Positions 53,909 through 60,657 of a stretch of 64,000 nucleotides of DNA are shown here, piece after piece. Location: assembly GCF_009754915.1 (NCBI RefSeq), contig NZ_WPIK01000006.1:124001-188000 (forward strand), read 5' to 3'. The translations under genes were made by a program, and so were the position numbers. The notes under the pieces were generated by a model. That model did no database searches. It was given only the letters and a program-made list of their open reading frames with translations, and was not told where the DNA came from. Positions within the stretch are counted from its first letter, which is position 1. Every line of letters begins with the position of its first letter. This DNA is from Mucilaginibacter arboris. GTDB taxonomy: Bacteria > Bacteroidota > Bacteroidia > Sphingobacteriales > Sphingobacteriaceae.

Positions 53909-54280
53909 ATGTCTGGAATTAACAAAGTGATTTTAGTAGGGCATTTAGGTAAAGATCCTGAATACAGGCACCTGGAAGATGGAGTGGCAGTAGCTAGTTT
54001 TCCTTTGGCTACGTCGGAAATTGTATTAAAAGACGGTAAAAGAACAGAATTGACCGAATGGCACAATATTGTTTTATGGAGAGGGCTTGCTGATATTGCA
54101 CAGCAAATGTTAACCAAAGGAAAATTAGTTTACATAGAAGGAAAACTAAAAACCAGGTCTTTTGAATCAAGGGAAGGAGTAAAAAAATTTACCACAGAAA
54201 TAGTGGCAGAAAATTTTAAACTACTTGGCCGTAAAACAGATTTTACCAGTATTGAAGCTTTTGAACCTACAAAAGGATAA
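53909..54280 (+). CDS. ssb: Single-stranded DNA-binding protein lacking the acidic C-terminal tip
   Basis: 123 residues. The OB-fold covers nearly the whole protein (NKVILVGHLGKDPEYRHLEDG, LTEWHNIVLWRGLADIAQQML, KGKLVYIEGKLKTRSFESREG). It ends FEPTKG, without the acidic DDDIPF-like tip that recruits partner proteins, so it may be a secondary SSB like tail-less competence SSBs of other phyla. A full-length SSB would be expected elsewhere in the genome. Confidence 0.9.
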   Translation: MSGINKVILVGHLGKDPEYRHLEDGVAVASFPLATSEIVLKDGKRTELTEWHNIVLWRGLADIAQQMLTKGKLVYIEGKLKTRSFESREGVKKFTTEIVAENFKLLGRKTDFTSIEAFEPTKG

Positions 54281-54287
54281 TATTAAA

Positions 54288-54335
54288 CAGTATTAAAATG
54301 ATCAGGCAACATATTACCCGATCATTTTAATACTG
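54288..54335 (+). terminator. Terminator-like hairpin after ssb
   Basis: CAGTATTAAAATGATC and its exact complement GATCATTTTAATACTG form a 16-bp stem with a 16-base loop. It lies between convergent genes. Confidence 0.7.
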
Positions 54336-54340
54336 TGGCA

Positions 54341-54496
54341 TTACTCATCATCTCCTTCTTCTGGCCCAGGTTCTAAATTCTCTGTATCGGGTGTAACCGT
54401 AGGAATTTCTTTGGCAAGTTCTTCATTATCCTTGTCTTGTTCTTGGGTTGAATCCGGTCTTGTTTCCTGATCCTGATTTTCGGGAACTATTTCCAT
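54341..54496 (-). CDS. Small acidic protein, 51 residues, unknown
   Basis: ATG at 54496, stop TAA at 54341. The peptide is very acidic and polar (MEIVPENQDQETRPDS at the start, EPGPEEGDDE at the end) with no hydrophobic segment, so it is probably disordered. It is bounded by the ssb hairpin on one side. No function can be assigned; the uninterrupted frame, clear start and defined ends support a real gene, but conservation must be checked. Confidence 0.45.
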   Translation of the reverse strand: MEIVPENQDQETRPDSTQEQDKDNEELAKEIPTVTPDTENLEPGPEEGDDE

Positions 54497-54556
54497 GTTA
54501 TTTTATTTTAGCTGTTATACTTCTAACACGGATATTTTACCTGATTGTTTTAGCCG

Positions 54557-54570
54557 GATAAAAAAAGCAT
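54557..54570 (+). repeat. GATAAAAAAAGCAT motif variant, one mismatch
   Basis: The context TTTTAGCCGGATAAAA resembles the longer intergenic element. Confidence 0.6.
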
Positions 54571-54626
54571 GCCCGTGTTTTTCTTAAATTTTAAGAAACG
54601 GGGAAAAACAACGCCAGTTTGTGGAA

Positions 54627-54974
54627 TTATTGATATACTGCTACTTTTTGAACAGCCGGAAAGCTGTTTGCAAAAAGATTAATTTCCCTGATCTTAAAAG
54701 AAAAAACCGTACTTCCGTCCGGCTGGGTTTCACGCTCTTTTATAGAATCGCAAAGCAAACGGATGCGGTCGTCCCATACCTCTATATCAAAGGCATAACA
54801 GCCTTCTTGATGCTGAGGTACAAATAGTTGCATACTTTCGCGCGGGGCAGTTACACTAATTACATCATCAATTTTAAAGTTAGCAGGATAATGAAAAGTT
54901 AAGGGAACAACAGTTCCATCAGGCAGGTTTTGTGTTGTTTGATTAATAATTTTATCAGAAATTTTTGAATTCAT
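54627..54974 (-). CDS. Hypothetical protein, 115 residues
   Basis: Not recognised. Beta-rich composition with no signal peptide; segments include LPDGTVVPLTFHYPANFKIDDVI-type strands (PDGTVVPLTFHYPANFK), LFVPQHQEGCYAFDIEVWDD and STVFSFKIREINLF. The gene stands alone between the small acidic ORF and the trp operon terminator. Confidence 0.65.
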   Translation of the reverse strand: MNSKISDKIINQTTQNLPDGTVVPLTFHYPANFKIDDVISVTAPRESMQLFVPQHQEGCYAFDIEVWDDRIRLLCDSIKERETQPDGSTVFSFKIREINLFANSFPAVQKVAVYQ

Positions 54975-55068
54975 GGGATTGATTTTAAAAGTTATAGAAC
55001 TTTAAATTGCAAGTATTAAACCATACTTGGATTTACCGGAAAATGATAGAGGAAAATTATTTTGATTT

Positions 55069-55095
55069 TAAAAAACCCTCAACCGGTTTTGAGGG
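55069..55095 (-). terminator. Terminator of the trp operon
   Basis: On the minus strand CCCTCAAAACCGGTTGAGGG forms a 6-bp stem with a GC-rich base, followed by six T residues. The second hairpin at 55098-55123 lies just before it. Confidence 0.85.
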
Positions 55096-55097
55096 AT

Positions 55098-55123
55098 GCT
55101 GTTTTTACAAGACAAAAAACAGC
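55098..55123. repeat. GCTGTTTTT hairpin of the sister-motif family
   Basis: GCTGTTTTT and AAAAACAGC pair around a short loop; it is related to the hairpins after purN. Confidence 0.6.
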
Positions 55124-55215
55124 AAAGCACTTTTATCTTTTTTGTTCGGGGCAAAGATAAAAATAATTGTGTACAAAGTACACTAAGTAGTTATTTATTG
55201 TTTAAAAATGACAAT

Positions 55216-56004
55216 TTAAACAATAACCCCTTCATTCTTAATCCGATCAATAAAAGCAGGGATTTTATTCAGGTAATCCTTTTCCGAAGCTAACATCTTT
55301 ACAAAAGCACTGCCTACAATAGCTGCGTTGGCATATATACAGGCTTTTGAAAACGCAGCGTGACTGGAAATACCAAAACCAATAACGGTCGGATTTTTCA
55401 ATTTCAGGTTTTGGATGCGTTCAAAATAGCGTTCGACGTTTTCGGAAACTTCCAGGTTTTTACCAGTAATGGAAGAAGAAGAAAGCAGGTAAATAAAGCT
55501 CTGGCTTAAATTATCAATCTTTCGGATCCGTTCTTCCGATGTTTGCGGCGTGACCAGGAAAATGTTGCTTAGGTTATTCTCCAAAAAATACTGCTTGTAC
55601 AAACTTTCATATTCGTACATCGGCAAATCCGGAATTATTACACCATCAGCACCAACTTCAACTGCTTTTTTACAAAATTTTTCTACGCCATATTGTACTA
55701 CCGGGTTAAAATAACCCATTAACAAAACAGGAATCGAAACACGTTTACGCAGATCTTTTAATTGTTCAAACAAAACATTCAGGTTCATCCCGTTTTCCAG
55801 AGCAGTCTGAGAACTATGCTGAATCGTCGGCCCGTCAGCCAGAGGATCTGAATACGGAAAACCGATTTCCAGAAAATCTGCACCTGCTTTTTCTAATGCT
55901 TCGGCAATATTAACCGTAGCATTTAACTCTGGAAACCCAGCCGTATAATAGATAGATAAGAGGTTTTCTTTCCTGGTGGAAAAAAGCTGGTTCAGCCTGT
56001 TCAT
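55216..56004 (-). CDS. trpA: Tryptophan synthase alpha subunit
   Basis: 262 residues from the ATG at 56004 (MNRLNQLFSTRKEN); an in-frame start at 56043 lies inside a hairpin and adds 13 atypical residues. Catalytic residues lie in LEIGFPYSDPLADG (Glu, Asp). It cleaves indole-glycerol phosphate to indole, which is channelled to TrpB. It is the last gene of the operon. Confidence 0.95.
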   Translation of the reverse strand: MNRLNQLFSTRKENLLSIYYTAGFPELNATVNIAEALEKAGADFLEIGFPYSDPLADGPTIQHSSQTALENGMNLNVLFEQLKDLRKRVSIPVLLMGYFNPVVQYGVEKFCKKAVEVGADGVIIPDLPMYEYESLYKQYFLENNLSNIFLVTPQTSEERIRKIDNLSQSFIYLLSSSSITGKNLEVSENVERYFERIQNLKLKNPTVIGFGISSHAAFSKACIYANAAIVGSAFVKMLASEKDYLNKIPAFIDRIKNEGVIV

Positions 56005-56040
56005 GCTTTGTGTTGATGTTAAAAGTAGAAAATTGCTTGG

Positions 56041-56072
56041 CATACTGTTTTTATGCCAGTAAAAACAGTATG
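56041..56072. repeat. CATACTGTTTTTA hairpin between trpB and trpA
   Basis: CATACTGTTTTTA and TAAAAACAGTATG form a perfect 13-bp stem around TGCCAG. It is the sister-motif hairpin inside an operon, two bases after the trpB stop, where it might limit read-through or serve as a processing site. Confidence 0.75.
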
Positions 56073-56074
56073 GT

Positions 56075-57256
56075 TTAAAATCCGAAATGGTTAATGTAAG
56101 TCGTCAAATCTTTATCACCTCGGCCAGAAAGACAAACTACTACAGTTTCATCTCCTTTAAATTTCATTTTTTTAAGCTGGGCCAATGCATGGGCAGTTTC
56201 TATCGCCGGAATAATCCCTTCCAAACGGGAACATTCCAAACCTGCTTCCATGGCTTCATCATCTGTAATGCTTACGTATTCTGCCCGTTTAATTTTATGA
56301 AGGTGTGCATGTTGCGGACCGATCCCGGGATAATCTAAACCGGCAGAAATAGAATAAGGTTCTACCACTTGTCCGTCATCGGTTTGCATTAAAATCGTTC
56401 GGCTGCCATGCAAAACACCTTCTTTACCTAAAACAGAAGTCGCTGCAGATAAACCGGAATCAATCCCTTTTCCGGCAGCTTCCACCGCAACTAATTTTAC
56501 GCTTTCATCATCCAAAAAGTGATAAAACATACCCATTGCATTACTTCCTCCGCCAACACAGGCAACCGCATAATCCGGCAGTTCGCTCCCGGTTTGTTCT
56601 AATAACTGTTTGCGGGTTTCTTCGGAGATGATGGATTGAAAACGGGCAACCATTTCCGGATAAGGAAACGGTCCAACTACAGAACCGATAATATAATGCG
56701 TATCTTCCGGATTGTTGATCCAATCGCGCATCGCTTCATTGGTTGCATCTTTTAACGTTTTGCTTCCTGAAGTTGCCGGAATTACCGTTGCGCCTAACAT
56801 TTTCATCCGGGCAACGTTTGGTGCCTGGCGTTCAATATCCACTTCGCCCATATAAACAACACATTCAATATTTTTTAGCGCACAAACAGTTGCGGTTGCT
56901 ACGCCGTGTTGCCCTGCTCCTGTTTCGGCAATAATCCTTGTTTTACCTAAACGTTGTGCTAATAAAATTTGCCCGATTGCATTGTTAATTTTATGTGAAC
57001 CGGTATGGTTTAAATCTTCCCGTTTAAAATAAATGTTTGCGCCATACAATTCCGAAGTACGTTTTGCGAAATATAAAGGAGAAGGACGGCCAACATAATC
57101 GCGCATTAATTGATTAAATTCATTGATAAAAGAAGCATCCGTAGTAATAGCCAGATATTGCTGCCTTAATTCCTCAATATTCGGGTAAAGCATTTCGGGA
57201 ATATAAGCGCCACCGAAATCGCCGTAATAACCTTGTTCATCAACTCCGTATTTCAT
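56075..57256 (-). CDS. trpB: Tryptophan synthase beta subunit
   Basis: 393 residues. The PLP lysine is Lys89 in [14 protein letters not shown]; the phosphate loop is [13 protein letters not shown]. It makes tryptophan from indole and serine. An exact motif copy at 57125-57138 is read TDASFINEF in the variable stretch just before the conserved YVGRPSPLY. Confidence 0.97.
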   Translation of the reverse strand: MKYGVDEQGYYGDFGGAYIPEMLYPNIEELRQQYLAITTDASFINEFNQLMRDYVGRPSPLYFAKRTSELYGANIYFKREDLNHTGSHKINNAIGQILLAQRLGKTRIIAETGAGQHGVATATVCALKNIECVVYMGEVDIERQAPNVARMKMLGATVIPATSGSKTLKDATNEAMRDWINNPEDTHYIIGSVVGPFPYPEMVARFQSIISEETRKQLLEQTGSELPDYAVACVGGGSNAMGMFYHFLDDESVKLVAVEAAGKGIDSGLSAATSVLGKEGVLHGSRTILMQTDDGQVVEPYSISAGLDYPGIGPQHAHLHKIKRAEYVSITDDEAMEAGLECSRLEGIIPAIETAHALAQLKKMKFKGDETVVVCLSGRGDKDLTTYINHFGF

Positions 57257-57271
57257 CTTCTTGAGGTTTTA

Positions 57272-57910
57272 TTATGAAGGAAGCTTGCTGTTTTGCAACT
57301 TTATCAGTTCAAAAGTCCTGCTTAATTTTTCTAAATCTTTTAATCCCGGTGATATTTCAAACCGGCTGTTTAAATCTACACCGTAAAATGCCGGATGTTT
57401 CAGTTTCAAAACACTTTCTATATTTTCTTCACTTAAACCGCCGCTAATAAAAAAGGGCACTTTTAAATGATAATTCTGAAGGATTTGCCAGTTAAAAACC
57501 TCGCCTGATCCGCCATGAGCAGTAGTTTTGGTATCGAACAAAAAGAAATCAACACAATTAGCATAAGGTTCTAATCTGCTAAAATCAAAAGTATCATCAA
57601 CACCAAAAGCTTTAATTACTTCTGTTTGAGTTTTTAAAGCCCCACACATTTCCGGCACTTCGTTTCCATGAAGCTGCACAGCATCAAGCTGATATTTCTG
57701 GATGATACTTTTGATTGTACTAAAGTCTTTATCCACAAAAACACCTACTTTTTTTGCCGGTAAACGAAGTTCGGTCAACTCTTTGTTTGGCTCATAACCC
57801 ACAAAACGCGGCGAATGCGGATAAAAAATAAAGCCCAGATAATCTGGTTGCAAAGCTGCAACTGCCCGGACGTTTTCCGGAAACTTCATACCGCAAACTT
57901 TAATTTTCAT
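57272..57910 (-). CDS. trpF: Phosphoribosylanthranilate isomerase
   Basis: 212 residues. Motifs are IKVCGMKFPENV (catalytic Cys), VGVFVDKDF and the C-terminal phosphate site FFISGGLSEENI with GVDLNSRFE. It isomerises PRA to CdRP. It lies nine bases after trpD and fifteen before trpB. Confidence 0.94.
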   Translation of the reverse strand: MKIKVCGMKFPENVRAVAALQPDYLGFIFYPHSPRFVGYEPNKELTELRLPAKKVGVFVDKDFSTIKSIIQKYQLDAVQLHGNEVPEMCGALKTQTEVIKAFGVDDTFDFSRLEPYANCVDFFLFDTKTTAHGGSGEVFNWQILQNYHLKVPFFISGGLSEENIESVLKLKHPAFYGVDLNSRFEISPGLKDLEKLSRTFELIKLQNSKLPS

Positions 57911-57919
57911 AACGTTTTG

Positions 57920-58909
57920 TTATTGTTCCAACAATGTTTTAAAACTGTTTAACGCCTTCTTACTTTGCAAAGATACACTTGCTTCGTTATAACTGTCTGC
58001 AAATGTTTTTTCGGGATGAATTGTTTTGATGGCCATAGCAGCATTACAAAGCACTACGCTGGTTTGTGCTTCGGTTGCTTCGTTATTTAAAACTGCTGTA
58101 AAAACTGCTGCTGCTTCGGGGACCGTATGGCCGCTGCTAATTTGTGCAGGATGAAGTTTTTGAAGATCAAGCTCATTCAATTTATAAATCCGTTCGCCTG
58201 CATTAGAAAAAGCTTTGAAATCGCAGGTTAAAGAAATCTCATCATATCCATCCAAAGCATGAACAATAGTATAATTTTTATCAGTTTTTTGATAGAGATA
58301 AGCATAAACGCGGGCAAGCTCTAAACTAAAAACGCCAACCATCTGGTTTTTTGGCTTTGCCGGGTTAACCATTGGCCCAAGCATATTAAAAAAGGTTTTT
58401 ACAGCCAGTTCTTTACGGATGGGTGCAATAATTTTCATGGCCGGGTTAAACAATGGCGCATGCAAAAAGCAAATGCCGGCGGTATCAATGCTTCTTTTAA
58501 GCCGGTCAATTTCGTTGGTAAACTGATAACCGAGATATTCCATCACATTAGAAGAACCAGACCCGGAAGAAACGCCATAATTACCATGTTTGGCTACTTT
58601 ATAACCAGCGCCGGCAACTACAAAAGAAGCCAGTGTAGAAATATTGAAAGTATCTTTACCATCGCCGCCTGTACCGCATAGATCGATCAGGTTTTCTGTT
58701 TCTAAATCTACCGGCACGCATAATTCCAGCATCGCATCGCGAAAACCTTCCATTTCATCAACCGTGCTGCTGCGCATACAATAGGCGGTGATAAAAGCAG
58801 CCATTTGAGATGGGTTGTATTTGCCCCTGGCGATGTTGATCAGGATATTTTTAGACTCTTCTTTACCGAAGCTCCTGTTTTCAAATAAATGATTTAAGAT
58901 GGCTTTCAT
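57920..58909 (-). CDS. trpD: Anthranilate phosphoribosyltransferase
   Basis: 329 residues. Key motifs are DLCGTGGDGKDTFNIST (PRPP binding) and VAKHGNYGVSSGSGSSNVMEYLG. It joins anthranilate to PRPP. It is the first gene of this trp cluster, which lacks trpE, trpG and trpC. An exact 12-base motif core at 58488-58499 is read in a third frame (LKRSID). Confidence 0.96.
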   Translation of the reverse strand: MKAILNHLFENRSFGKEESKNILINIARGKYNPSQMAAFITAYCMRSSTVDEMEGFRDAMLELCVPVDLETENLIDLCGTGGDGKDTFNISTLASFVVAGAGYKVAKHGNYGVSSGSGSSNVMEYLGYQFTNEIDRLKRSIDTAGICFLHAPLFNPAMKIIAPIRKELAVKTFFNMLGPMVNPAKPKNQMVGVFSLELARVYAYLYQKTDKNYTIVHALDGYDEISLTCDFKAFSNAGERIYKLNELDLQKLHPAQISSGHTVPEAAAVFTAVLNNEATEAQTSVVLCNAAMAIKTIHPEKTFADSYNEASVSLQSKKALNSFKTLLEQ

Positions 58910-58920
58910 ATCTGCTTAAC

Positions 58921-58933
58921 CTGCCATTGGCAG
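58921..58933 (-). promoter_or_regulatory. Small inverted repeat at the trpD translation start
   Basis: CTGCCATTGGCAG is a 13-base inverted repeat lying 11 bases before the trpD ATG (58909). It could hide the ribosome-binding region. Confidence 0.4.
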
Positions 58934-58976
58934 CTCTAATCGTACAATTATTGGATTTCGTTTTCTTCTGGCAAAT

Positions 58977-59000
58977 AAAAAAGGTTGCTGCTGGCAACCT
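58977..59000 (-). terminator. Leader terminator (attenuator candidate) of the trp operon
   Basis: On the minus strand AAGGTTGC-CAGCA-GCAACCTT is a perfect 8-bp stem with a five-base loop followed by TTTTTTATTT. It lies about 70 bases before trpD in the direction of trp transcription. No minus-strand gene lies upstream. Confidence 0.8.
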
Positions 59001-59334
59001 TGTCTTACAAAATCCTATTTTTATTGCAAGTTTTAATTATTAGTATGATTCTTTAATCTGAACCAAGATAGCAAATATCAAAAAAAATATAAGGATTACA
59101 AAGACGAACACCGGTTACAGGCCAAACAATTATGATGAAGGACCGGATGAAAAGGATTTAAAACGCTAACACCATCAAACCAATTGTAACTGCATAAAAC
59201 AGATTTTACTGTGAGCCTGTTTAAATTTTATTCAACGTATTGCCGATACTTCTTTTATCCGGTAAAATCTGTGATGTCCCTGTAATTTTTAATTTAAAGA
59301 TTATTCAGGCATTAACTTTTTATCGATAAAAGAA

Positions 59335-59348
59335 GCATTGTATTTCTT
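59335..59348 (+). repeat. GATAAAAGAAGCAT motif, exact copy
   Basis: It lies about 95 bases upstream of the Kir channel gene. Confidence 0.85.
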
Positions 59349-59441
59349 ATGATAAAAATTTTAACAGGCTCTGTTTTTACAGCCTTATAATTTTGACACC
59401 ATTGCTTTTTTAACCGGTAAAAAAAGCATAGAGATGCAACT

Positions 59442-60392
59442 ATGTCTTCAAAAAAATATAAAATTCAGGACGACCTGGGCTTAGGTTTACAGCCTGTGGT
59501 AAAAAACCAGCGGGTAATAAACCGCGATGGCTCTTCTAATATCCGCCGTACCGGAACGCCTTTTTTTCGCACGGCAGATACTTATAATGCTTTGATTACG
59601 ATGTCGTGGAGTGCCTTTAACCTGCTGGTTTTCTCTGCTTACCTGCTTATCAATGTACTTTTTGCGCTTGTTTATCTTGCATTAGGGATTGAAAATTTAG
59701 ACGGAATCAGACCAGGGCATTCTGCTTTTATGCACTTTATGGATGCTTTTTTCTTTTCGGCACAAACTATTTCTACAGTTGGTTACGGTCACATCAGCCC
59801 GGCTGGCATAACAACCAGTTTTGTTGCTGCTTTAGAATGTTTAATCGGCCTGCTCAGTTTTGCTTTGGCTACAGGCTTACTTTATGGGCGGTTTTCGCGG
59901 CCTTCTGCAAAAATCCGTTACAGTAAAAATATAATTGTTGCGCCTTATTGGGATATAACCGGTTTGATGTTTAGATTAGCTAATTACCGCAGCAACCAGT
60001 TAATCGAGCTGGAAGTGAGCATAATGCTAACTTATAATGCAACGGTTGACGGAAAAGTTATACGGCAATTTGTGCCCTTAGAACTGGAAAGGAACAGGAT
60101 TAGCCTGCTTACCTTAAGCTGGACAGTTGTGCATCCGATTACCGAAGACAGTCCGCTGAAAACCATGGGGCCAGATTTTTTAAAAACCAGCAAAGCAGAA
60201 TTTATTGTGATGCTGAAAGCTTTTGATGACAGCTTTTCGCAAACGGTACATTCCAGAACTTCTTATAAGGATGAAGAATTGGTTTGGGGCGCACAGTTTA
60301 TATCTGCCATTTCCCTGGATGAAATGGGTGTAAATGTATTGGATTTAACTAAAATCGATGCTTTACAAAAAGTCAGTTTACCTGCAGGATAA
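59442..60392 (+). CDS. Inward-rectifier potassium channel (KirBac family)
   Basis: 316 residues. Two transmembrane helices (about 60-80 and 125-145) flank a pore loop with selectivity filter TVGYG at residues 112-116. The C-terminal cytoplasmic beta domain includes KNIIVAPYWDITGLMFRLANYRSNQLIE, as in Kir channels. It should pass potassium and be gated by the cytoplasmic domain. No neighbouring gene suggests a partner. Confidence 0.93.
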   Translation: MSSKKYKIQDDLGLGLQPVVKNQRVINRDGSSNIRRTGTPFFRTADTYNALITMSWSAFNLLVFSAYLLINVLFALVYLALGIENLDGIRPGHSAFMHFMDAFFFSAQTISTVGYGHISPAGITTSFVAALECLIGLLSFALATGLLYGRFSRPSAKIRYSKNIIVAPYWDITGLMFRLANYRSNQLIELEVSIMLTYNATVDGKVIRQFVPLELERNRISLLTLSWTVVHPITEDSPLKTMGPDFLKTSKAEFIVMLKAFDDSFSQTVHSRTSYKDEELVWGAQFISAISLDEMGVNVLDLTKIDALQKVSLPAG

Positions 60393-60657
60393 ATAGCTTT
60401 TTAGCTTAAATATTCTCTTACAACCCCATAACCAGCAATTAATTAAACTTATTTCCTGCCGGATGGAATTATTACTTAAATTTTATCCTTAAAAGAAGTA
60501 TAGATATAAAAAAACGTAGTTACAATTTTAATATTTATACGAAAAACGATATAAATATAACATTTTGTTAAACTTTTGGCAATAAAACTTAAAATTTTCA
60601 GTTTACTACATAAGTTTAACATAATTTAACACGCTAACTCGTTTAACTAATTAAAAA

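Larger units (their letters stand above)
58934..59441. other. Gene-free leader region upstream of trpD and of the Kir gene
   Basis: About 500 bases without a gene. It contains the leader terminator at 58977-59000, motif copies at 59246-59259 (one mismatch), 59335-59348 (exact) and 59416-59429 (one mismatch, paired with TTGCTTTTTTAACC at 59402-59415), and no convincing leader peptide with Trp codons. Confidence 0.6.

Noticed and set aside
59001-59240. trp leader peptide
   Set aside because: No minus-strand ATG-started short frame with consecutive TGG codons lies before the leader terminator.
444-59348. KOPS- or matS-like chromosome segregation signal
   Set aside because: The word is found in both orientations (about 17 plus, 9 minus) without clear strand polarity over 64 kb. 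A whole-replichore count would settle this.
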